Shown here: piece by piece, positions 24,701 through 36,700 of the stretch
Position numbering within the stretch: the first letter of the stretch is position 1
How the letters are laid out: the number at the start of each line of letters is the position of its first letter
Assembly: GCF_905475395.1 (NCBI RefSeq)
Contig: NC_058342.1
Span: 21,114,640 to 21,178,639 of the forward strand
Source of the DNA: Chrysoperla carnea
Taxonomy: Eukaryota > Arthropoda > Insecta > Neuroptera > Chrysopidae
Reading direction: 5' to 3'
Length of the DNA: 64,000 bases
Position numbers and translations under genes: made by a program
The notes under the pieces: model-generated
The model's database searches: none
What the model was told of the DNA's origin: nothing
What the model saw: only the letters and a program-made list of their open reading frames with translations

Positions 24701-27700
24701 TTTTGGGCATTTTGTGTGGGCTACTTATAAGCAAATCTTCTATCGAAAGTAGTCCTGACTAGAAAAGTATAATCCTAAATAATATATAATACTAAAAACA
24801 CAGGAGTAGCCTCTCTTTAATTTACCGCATCAAAGAAGGGCTACGACAAGCCCATTTTGATTACACGGAATGCGACAGGTTAAACTGTGTATAGCCACAG
24901 CTAGGCCATTAGACTGTGTTCGCCTGAAACTCACTAGGGCACAGTCGAAATGGGTGGGGAACTCTTGACAAGACCTGTATGGAGGACGATAAACCTCCAT
25001 ACATGGTCTGAAACCTTGGATCCATAATGGAAAATGTGGCATTTCTAAGTAGCGTCTGATCTCAACAGAATCCCATGGCATCATCTACTTAAAATAGCAT
25101 CTCTTACCCCGAAATGTCTTGCCTTCGGGTGGCGGGTTGTTCTTCAAAGAGGGCATCGAGGACTCCTTGGTTTAGGTGCTAGGGACCTATTTGTGGTAAC
25201 CCTCTTAACAAGTCCATGTTTGAGTGAAAAAATTTTGAAATTCTCTCAAAAACTAAGTGAGATAACGAAAAATTTTACTGTTAGTTTTGATGGTATTTTG
25301 TGGAATTGTAAGGCGCCGTACGAACCGTAACCTAATTTGAATAATAATAATAATAAAAGATAATAATTGTGAATAATCATTCATATGAATACAATACCTC
25401 CAACAAGGCTCTGATGATAAATAAGTAGGACGATTAATATGATCCTCACTACGTATATTTATACATTTATAACAAGTCGATGAAATCGATGTAGATCTAT
25501 TTCTATTATTTCTATTTACATTATTTGTCGTTGTTTTCAATTGTTTTACTCCACGATGATGCTGTTGCTCATATTGTTCATGTTCCCCAGTATCTTTATG
25601 ATTCGACGACGATGACGACGCGACTGACGTGGGGGACGTAGTATTTGAATTAAGAGTGATTGGTGGTTGTTTGTTATTATTTATCGCGTGTTTATCACAA
25701 AGCATACTTGTATGATACCTCTTTACGTCATATGTGTCCACTAAGGCCATAAAACCATCTGGGAAAGCGATGGCAAATGATATAAGTGCGGCTAATTCAC
25801 CATCCGATACTTCGGTGCCAACCACTTGAAATATTGGTATTAATTTGTTACGCCACGTTAATGACAATTCGAGGAGATTATGTGTGACACCGGTTGTTTT
25901 GTGAGCGAGTTCTGTTGTTTGTAATTCGGTGAAACCAGAAAATGATGTGATATATGAATGTGCTTGTGTTCCACCAACGGGTATATTGAATAATTTACCA
26001 GCTAATACGTTGCTAGTGCCATCGAAACCGCCTGAAAAATCAAAATTACTCATTTCAATTTATTACGGAATTATTCAAAAAATTTTAGATATTCTAATAG
26101 TAAAGGCGCTGAGTTGGTTTCGTTACATTTACCGGTGCTACTGAACAAGTAATGTATTTCGACGTATTTTGATCCGCTGAATCCGAATTTTCAACTTGCT
26201 CATCGCTCAGAGTGGGACGATAAGCGTTCGTTTCGGCATTTTTCAAATAAACATCCGTATAATAGTAAAGCAAAACTAAAACTTGAGGCTCAAAATAAGT
26301 TAAGTGTGGAATTGGCGGGTAGAATAATAACAAGTAGACAAACAAACAAAACGATGCATATAAAATTCACACTCGCTGTCTCAATGATAAGGGTATCTTT
26401 AACGATAAAATCGAAAAAACGAATCCCAGATATAGAGGTTTGCTTCGTCCCACTAACAGAGGTAATTTAGTGCGAAAGTGTTGGAATCACAGCATGGGTT
26501 CCAGTTATGAAGTTTTCTCACTTGTAATACGAAAATTCCATTGTAATACAAAAATTGATCCAGAAAATTCGGGAAAAAGTCGAAATTTAATTATTGGATA
26601 GAATTTAGAGTGACAAATTACGATGTGGAATAATCATGCCTACAGGAAACTGTCTTTAATGTGGTTCTTTAAGTTGAAACCATTGACTTTTCAGGACAAA
26701 TCATAAAGAAAATAAGTAAATTTACTGACAGAATATCAACTTGAAGGAAGCAAGCAAGTTTCTTGATGATTGACTTGAATGCAGTTCGTTAAACAGTCAC
26801 CATCGGGTGTAATTATAGGGTGGCAGGGCTGGCAAATGCCATAGGACCTCCGGCCTCAGGTATAGACAAAATAAAATACTCAGGTGCAGTATCTGAGTAT
26901 TTTATTTTACTTGAAAAGTACAATTTTTATTTTTTTAAGTATCTGCTTAAAATCCATTAATCCACCAGCACTCACGTTATGAGCATTTGGCTCACGCTTG
27001 ATTTAAAACATAAATAACTTTTATTTTTCAAATGGTACATGTGGTTGAAATTTTTTCTATCTTCATATAATTTTATCTATTTTCGAATTATGAATTTTCC
27101 AGACATATCTGAATCATTTGCCAGGGAAATTCTCAGTTTTCGGTCCACTTTCAGAGACGAAATAGAAAAGTCTTCGTGTATTAGAGATCTTGCTGATTTA
27201 TTATTAGTTACAATTCCTGTGACTACAGCTAGTGCTGAATGATCAGTTTCAAAACTAAAATTAATAAAAACTTATCAAAGAAACTCTATAGGACAAGACA
27301 GTTTATCTAACTTGGCTATTCTGTCTATTGAAAATTCTATAGCCCGATCTTTAAACTTTGATGATGTTATAGACACTTTTGCGGAACAGAAAGCTCGAAG
27401 AAAAGATTTTTCTTAGTAAATATTTTATTGAAATTAAATTGTTCTTTCATTGTAAATGAAATTGAAGTACAACGTGACGATTTTTACTGATAGGGTCCAA
27501 TCAAAAGAATTTGCTTCGAGCTCCAGATGGTATAGTTACGCCACTGGTCACCATTAAACTTGAATAAAAAAACTCTAGGCTAGGCCATGACCTTCTCAGG
27601 AAGAACCAAATGAAGAATCATAGCATCGCAATGCATTAAAACCCCCTCTCCTTCTCTGCGACACTACGTCAAAAGAAATAATGAAGTGAGCGTGTTCAGA

Positions 27701-30700
27701 AACACTTGAGGTATTTATTATCATGTAAATTGTTATTAAAAAAGTAAAGCTTATGGGCTGATAGCTCCGTGTATTACACAGAGCAAAGCACACTATTTCA
27801 AAACTAATATTAGATAAATAAATAAATAAATTTTTAACATATTGCAGTCAAAATGATGTTTGTTAAGAAATGTGAATCGATCGATACCCTATCCCTTGGT
27901 ATCTGGGTAGGTAGCATTTGGGGGTTTGGTATGTGCTTATGTTCAAGTTCAAAACTAACTATAACACAAAAACTTTTTTGTGAATTTTCTTTTAGAAGGT
28001 AATCAAACTATTGTTTTGACACTCATCCGCACCGAATTTCAACATAGAAATTTTTTCGCAGAATAGAATTATCAACAAATTTGACGTAATTTTAGGCCTG
28101 CAAACGCGGATTATCCATATCGCAAAATAGGCACTTGCCTACAGACGAGAGGCTACAAAAGGACGCGCGCGCATGAAATTTATTAAACAAATATAAACGT
28201 ATTTGTGATTTCGAATCAAATTTTTTTTGGACAAAAATGGAAAGATCAAGAGGTTTGTGGTGGAATTGATAGTGATGGCGCCTTCAGCCCAAGGCATGGC
28301 CATATAGAAAAACGATTTTTTGATTAATGTCTTCATCTATGTTCTTATTTAACAACGCACAGTATTTATACCAAATTTCCGGACAAAAGTCAGAAAATTC
28401 AACTCTTTCGTTTTGCATAGAAAGTTGTTCTTTGGTGTAGTTAGATAACCACTCCATCACAAACAGGTTACTTGAGTTACCCTAACCTCGCCCCCCGACT
28501 GTTTTGTAACCCTCAATTTACCTGCTCTTACCTATGTATGTTATTATTGCTGTTACTCTCGATTTACCGTGTCATTCAATTTACGTTTACTGTGTTTGCT
28601 AGTGCAATTATGGAAGGATTTTTTTTTCTATTGAAGACGAAGGTTTGTGCTTTATTTATTAGTATTTAATGTTAATGTTTCTATTAATATAATTAAATAT
28701 TTGTGATTCTTATTTGCTCTTAAAAAAGGTATATTTTTCACTAAATTTATCAAGCTCAAAGCTTTTTGTTAATGTGCCCCTTTTTTCCCGGTAAAATTTT
28801 TTGTAACAAAACAAAGTTAAAGTATTGTATAACATGTTTATGAAAAAATCTTGCACTAACTTGCGCCTTTTCTTTTAAGACTAAGATAAGGATAGAGATT
28901 AAGATAGCTTAAGTCAAAAGTCAAAAAAAGCAGCAAGCAGTTTTCCAGTGAAAATTTGTAACTTATAATTTGAAATTCACCTTACGTGTAAACAAAAGGA
29001 TGAGGAAACGAGGCGGTTATACGATTCTTCTATCTATCTCAGTTTCTCTAATAGTAATGAGGTAGAAAAAAAATGTTGCTGTCTGTCTTACTCGTATTTT
29101 AGGTTGACACTGGTTATGTTGTCACTGTCTTACTCGTATTTTAAACAAAGAGTCCGGAGGACTTCTGTAAGCCACGTTTGCCCATGCCTGATCTAAATAA
29201 TCTTTTGAATAAATTTAGTGCATAAAAATCCCTTCATTGTATTTGGTCCGGAAATTTGATATAAATACTCCACTGTGCAACGATAACTCGAGTCGGAGAA
29301 TAAATTTAAAAGTAACATCCACAATGGAATATAAGATACTTTGCCAAATTTTTCAATATCCTTAATTCAAAATTCAATTCGTTTACGCAGTTCTTACGCT
29401 ACGGGGGGATTTTCTTTTTATATATATTAATATAAAATCGTAAACTATACAGTATAGTGAAATAACAATTTATTGTATGAATGGTGTCTGGTACCATCTA
29501 ACACCAAATAACACCCTATCTAAACACAATTTATTTATTATCTGAGCTTTCATATATATTTTTATATAAATGGATGAAGTGAGGTGGCAGGGGAGCTTTA
29601 ATGTAATATACTTTAATATATTATTAAAAATTAGAATCATTAAAGATAACACAATCATGTCAATTGTTGTATTATGAAAATTCTTTTTTATAAAACAGGG
29701 TGGCTCTCTCCGCCTGTATTTCAATCAAAATAGGTTTATAACAACGTAAATGAGAAGATCTTGGCCGAATTTCTATATAAACACATAGATGTATGTGTCG
29801 TTTATAACAACATCGGATATAACGATACACAGTGAAGTATTTATAACAAATTTCCGGAAATGATTCAAAAGTACCTTTTATTTGGCAAAAATAAAAATTT
29901 TTTTAGTTATATTCGTCTTCAAACCCAATTATTTCAATTTTTTTTAAATTTTTTTGCTTCTGAGCCATTTTTTTTCTTATCTATGCTTATTTTTGTTTCC
30001 ACCTAAGGTGATTTTGGAATTATAGAGTACAAATTTTCACTAGAAAACTGCTTGCTCCTTTTTTTGACTTTTGACTTCTAAGCTATTTTAATCTGTATTC
30101 TTATCTTAGTCTTAAAAGAAAACGCGCAAGTTCGCGCAAGATTTTTTTACTGTTTACTGTTTTTATTACTGTTTACTCGTAAGGGAGCACCTAGGACAAA
30201 ATTTTGGTGTCCATTTTATCCAAAACTATAAAAGATAGGGAGTTGAAAATTTGCAGGTAGCTTCAATTAATGGTCTTGTGAAACATTCTAGAAGAACGAA
30301 AAAAATTCTAGAAAATTCGAAATTTTGGAAGATGGTTTTTTTTTTCATTTGATTGAACGTGCAAAAGAAATTTAGAAAATACGTTCAAAAAACTGATATT
30401 TCCATATAATACATACTATAAAATTTACGCCTACTTTGCACTCTCACGGGTAAGCAGTGATGTTTACGAAAAAGTGTTTCAAACAAAAGTTTGTTTTTTT
30501 TTTTTTATAAAGAACATTTTTTACATTTAAACTTTTATTCAATCTCTAACGGTTTACAAAATGGGTCCTACGAATCCAAGACCCAATTGATCTATGTTGC
30601 CCATTTACGTACTCGACCTCACTTTTTATATCCTGAACACGCTGTAAAAATTTCATCTTGATAACACTCTTCGTTTTTGAGTTATCGTGTTAACAGGCAG

Positions 30701-33700
30701 ACGTACAGACAATCGAAAATGGACTAATTAAGTGATTTTATAAATACCTATACCAAAATTTTGTTCCTTGCATCAATATTTTTAAGAGTTACAAACTTGG
30801 GACTAAACTCAATATACTATGATATATTTTATATTTACAGTGTATAAAAACGAAAATGTGCCCAATTAAATCAGCCCGAAGTTTTTTTATTTGATGCATA
30901 GTTTTTTTTTTTTTTTTTTTTTTTTTGTAATTTGGCATTTATTAAATTTCCTCCCTGCTCATACCCCTGGAAGGACGTGGGACAACTAAATTTTGGTAGG
31001 ACTCGGCAGATCTTCATTTCTAGTGCCAAGATAAAGTTAATTAACAAAGTTTCCACCAAACTGTCATATTTAATCTTACTTTACCTGTACTAAAGGTTCA
31101 AAATAGTTTTATGATATTGTTTTGTTTGTGCTAAAAATGTTCTGATATTTCCAGGTTTCCAAGTCAATCGCTATTCTACAGTAATGTCGTGCAGCGATTT
31201 CAAACAATTTTAATAGTCGTATAACCTTAATGTATTAATAGTTGAGACAAATCGATGAAAAGCTCATGTAAAATCATAAATCTCTATCACTTTTATCATA
31301 GTATAGGCAATTTACAATACTACTGAACTCAATATATTGCCTATATAAACAAAACGAAGGTCATGATTAAATAAAAGAGTAAAAATAAATTTTTAAAGCC
31401 CCTGGGTGTTAAATCACGGCTAATTTCAAATAAAATATTAAATAAAAAAAGAAATCTTACCTATATATGAATATTTAGATGCTGATAGACCTCCATCAGG
31501 ACCTTGCGCTCTCCTTAAACCAAATTCTAATAATCGTAAATGTTGGCCACTGGCTAATCTATAACGAGCTGCATTTGTAGCAACTAAACTAAATTTCAAA
31601 ATAAATAATTATAAATAATTGATCAACATAAATAATTGCTGATTATAATATACTCTGTTCACAGAGAGAACGATCTTACTTATATGTATAAAATAAATCA
31701 AATCAATAAATCTAATTAAATTAAAACAATCATAAATTTAAATAAGTTTAAATGGGTCCTACGGACCCAAGAGCTTGACTTATGTTGCCCATTTACGATC
31801 TCAACCCACTTTTTACGGCCTAAGCACGCTATAAAAATTTCAGCTCGATATCTCTTTTCGATTCTAAGTTATCGTAATCACGATGGACAGACATACGGAC
31901 ACAACCAGGAATGGACTTTTTAGGTGATTTTATGAACACTTATACCAAAATTTTGTTTGTTGCATCAATATTTTTAAGCGTTACAAACTTGGGGCTAAAC
32001 TTAATATACCTTGATATATTTCATATATACATGGTATTAACAAGATAGAAAATTTAATTATCTACAATAAAGGTTATAACCATTTTTGGCCTAAAGTGCA
32101 CGATTACGAAAATATACGCCGAAACGGTTTTTCTTAAAATAGCAGCACTTTTGAGCGCCAAATTTTTAAGGCTTTTGTGTATTTACATTCAGTACATGAT
32201 ATTGAATCTATTAAAAAAAAAAAACTAACTCCTGTAATTTAATGCAAGAAAAAATTATCTATTATCTATTAATAGTAAAAAATAGCCATTGGACATTATG
32301 AGACCCATGTCAACCTTGTTCGTTGGATATTGTAAAACCAATTTTGGAAAAAGTGTGTAAGTGAATGTGTTTGAATATGGCCAAAAAATAAAGTGGTCTG
32401 ATTGAATTAATTTTTAAGATCGATCTCTTCATGAACAGAGTATAGATAAATAGATAGTAAATAATTTACCTAGCATAATTGACTAAATTTAATAAAGTTG
32501 TTTCTAATAATTGTACTATAATTAATGGACCTTCAACCCTAAGTAAAGGCACACGTGGAAAGACGACAGAACCTTCATCAATTGCATATACGGTCACATC
32601 TTTTGCCGTTAATTGTCGTAAAAATACAAAAAATTCTGGATTGATTTTATTACTTAATGTTCGTTTTAAATATTCAATATCTAAAAATAAGACAATAAGA
32701 AGTGTATCTTAAATTACAGTCAAACCTGGCTAAGTAGAATGGGAATGAGTAAATTATTTTTTATCACTTCAAGAGAAGAATTCTCACTAAGCGGACAGAA
32801 AATTCAAGTTGAACGTTTAAAAACTCTTAATTAAACAAAGAGGAAGATATTTTAAAAGTGACGTCATTTTTTAGTATAAACATAGCTATAAAACTCTTGT
32901 TTTGTAAGAAAGAGACGAGCAACAATCTGCCCCCAAGAGGCATATCATTACATTAACTTAACCTACATACCCACTTTGAATTTCTTAGTTCAATTTGAAG
33001 ACTTTGTACAGACGTTCATGACCATAAAAATGTCGATAAAGCGGTTTTTCCTCTGAGAATCCCCTTCAAGTTGCTGAAATGAGTCCCAACTTTATAACAT
33101 CTACCCACCTACTAACTAACCCCACATATCGAAGCTCATTTGAAAAAGGGCCGCTGAGAATATCGAACCTCCAAAACCAAACAACCCTTGGCCGGTTGGC
33201 TTTCTATACAATACATAAGTCTATATTTTCGGGGAAGGGAAAAGAAAGGGTGGCGTCAGGATCAACAAATCATCGCGGGGGAAAATATATGTGTATATAT
33301 ATTAGACATCTCTAAAATCATATAAATTGTGTTCTTGGGATTATAAACGAGTTTTTAATGTAACCATCCCTCCAGATTGACCTTCGATACAGTACGTAAG
33401 TCTATATTTTCGGGGGAAATATGACAAAAAATGACGAATGACGATATTTTCAGATGACTTCCAAAAAAACATAGAGTTCTATTTAACAAGGTTTAACTGT
33501 ATTCGAAAAAAATATTCAGATTACAAATTGAAAAATATTTAGGAATGAAGTACAACTTACCACTGTCGTTATAATGAAAATTTTTTAAAAATTTCATACA
33601 TTCAGCCAGACCAGCGAATATTGTGAATTCACCCTGAAATGGATTCTTCCGAAAGAATAAATCGAATACTGCATGATCATTGATTTTTCCACTCATCCAA

Positions 33701-36700
33701 TATCCATAGGCCATCGTTATTTGATACATATCTGCATTGAGTAATCATGATTTTCAAGGTATTTCGATTTTTTTTTTTTTTTTTTTGCATACTCATTTTA
33801 ATTTTTATCAACAGCAAACAACTTTTGATTATTTTGTTTTAAATTATTAATTTTGATTTCAATATTTATTAAAATACTGAGCGATTATAAAATATTGATT
33901 GTTACTAGACCGAGTAAAAGACTCGCACAAATTAAATGTAATCTACATTTCGGTCAAATTTTTTCAAATTTTGAGAAATGATAGTTTAAATCATTCTGAA
34001 AAAAAGTTCCCACGATCACAAGTCATGAAAATGACAGAATTTCAAGTTATCGCTAAATTAAAGTTGGAAAATGTACTCATTTGTATAAAAAAATTATTGT
34101 AATTTAATTAAAAATCATGTACGTATATATGTAACTGAAAATAATGATCTTAACACTTCATATTATTGATCCATTGAACATTTAACACTGCTTCTTCTTT
34201 GAATTTCGTAACATATTCTTCAAAAAAAAAAAATAATTAAAAAACAACACACTTAAATTAAAAAACACACGTATGCATATAGTTATACACATCTGTATAT
34301 GTATTTGCCTATACACTCATAGTCATATATTACACCAATAAGTACATTTTCCAACTTAAATTTAGCTATAACATGAAATCCTGTCATTTTTATGACTTGT
34401 GACCATGGGAACTTTTCTTTAGAATGACTTAAACTATCATTTGCCAAAATTTGAAAAAGTTTGACCGAAATGCAGATTACATCTAATTTGTGCGAGATCC
34501 ACTAGTTATTTTTTATTTGTGGATTTTCATTAAATTCTGAAATGAGCACTTTTTCAACGTAATTGTTGTACGTTTTTAATTTTTAAATAGAATTTTCGGG
34601 ATCTGTACTATCACAGCACTTGGCAAAAATATATACAGGCTGTTCTTCAACTCGGCAGCACTCGCGTCAATCGTTCGGTAATCAACTAAATAACTGTCGT
34701 AAAATATTTTTGCTTCGTAAAGCCCTTCTTATGTATAAAGTAATTTGGCTGTTTAAGTAAGTACGGTGAAAATTCATTTTTTCGAGAAACTTTTAAAGTG
34801 ACGACATTTGTTTTTTTTTTTTCATGAATGAATTAAGTTTTACAAAGAAATTGTAATGGATAATATTTTGAAATATTATTTTTTTATCAATAAAAAATAA
34901 ATTCGTAATAGGTAGGTTATGCTGTCACCAGTGTCACCGGTAGCGGCATGGCTTGGGTGAGAGGGGCAGCGATCCTACTTGATCGGAAGATCATTATAAT
35001 CATGGCGAGCTCAATCACTTAACTAATCAAATTGACGTATAAATTTCATCTTTTACGATATTTTTAAAGCATTAAAAAACATTTACGTGATACAAATATT
35101 ATTTTTATTCATAACTTAGATTTAAATTCAACGAATATAAATTAGTTGGCAACTTAATAAGTTACGTGACAGCCGAACTACTTTAACAAAATCGCGTCAA
35201 AAGAATTATTTTAATACTTTGCTTATAATAATTTTTTTAAGTTAAGTAAAAATTGGACGGTTTTAAAGATGAGTCCTAAGAATCCAAGACCCACTTGACC
35301 TATGTGGCTCATTTACGATCTTAGTCTTTTTACGTCTTGAGCACGATATAAAAATTTCACCTGGATATCTCATATCGTTTTTGAGTTATCGTGTCCACAG
35401 ACAGACGGACAGACAACCGTAAATGGACTAATTAGATGATTTTATGAACACCTATACCAAAATTTTGTTGGTAGCATCAATATTTTTAACCGTTACAAAC
35501 TTGGGACTAAACTTAGTACACCTTGATATATATTACACATATGCAGGGTATAAAAACGATGTTCATAGCAACTAATCAAATTATTATCAATTTTATAACT
35601 ATGAATTATTTCTAATCACTCTTCCTAATCAATTTAAATAATATTTTATCATGTTACGGATCAATAAATTTGATCTTATTAAAAATACAAAAAAACTATT
35701 TTATCTTAAACAAACATTAGAAAATTTTTAATAAAATTAAATTTCATCAAAACATGTCAACTATATTCTTAGAAATAAACAATTTCATTAAACGTTTTGT
35801 GAAAAGTGAATTACGAGAAAATTATCTTTTTTTAACGGAAAATTTAACAGGTGAAAATTAACTCATTCTCCTACGTTTCGATTTTTATTCAAGCCTTCCT
35901 CAGATACTTAGTTATATAGCTTGCATAGTCAATATATTATTATTACTCAGAGCCTGAAGAAGTCTAAAATAAAACTCGAAACGTATCAAATGAGGAAATA
36001 ACTTATATTAAGGTGGTTAGGGTAATAAAACAATCTTTTATATGTAATACAAAAAACATTAAACCAATTCTGACGTTACGTTTGCGAGATAACGCAATAA
36101 AGAAAATACACCGAAATTTTTAACAATCATAAATAACTTTGGAAAAAGACTAAACGGATAAAACTCGATTCTGGGAAAATTATGTTGTTTAGCAAAACTT
36201 TAATATTAATGGTATATTGATGTTAAAAATTTAACGATTTTTAGTTAAAAATTCAAAAATTTTTGATAAATTTCTGTCAGTATTCATTATTCAAAAATTT
36301 TTTTTTCATTAAATTAATACAACGTTTCGTCAATATTTAAGACTTCTTCAGAGTTTTTTGTATAAAAATTTTTATCTTAAGGATGTACGAGCACCAAGAC
36401 AATTTTAAATAAAAAGCTTGATTTTTTTATATGAAGTTCGGCTAAGTCTAAATCAATTCTGAAAATTTTAAGGAGGTTTGCTCGATTATTTAAGTTAATA
36501 CATGGCTTCAAAAGTAGGCATATTTAACATTGATCTTATGGGAAAACGGTAAATGGATGATATGTTATCATAGATTTCTCCAAAACTAGTCGACGAATAT
36601 TAAAAAAAAAGACAATGTAAATTAAAGTTAAAACCTTAGTAAATTATTGGAAAACAAAATACGTTGTGCCCGATTAATTAAGGATGTATGTGTCAATTAT

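Noticed and set aside
25253..25718. Continuation of the NAPRT exon 5 frame into a Ser/Asn-rich tail
   Set aside because: A good donor at 25718 joins in phase to exon 6 and restores the family sequence, so the tail is intron.
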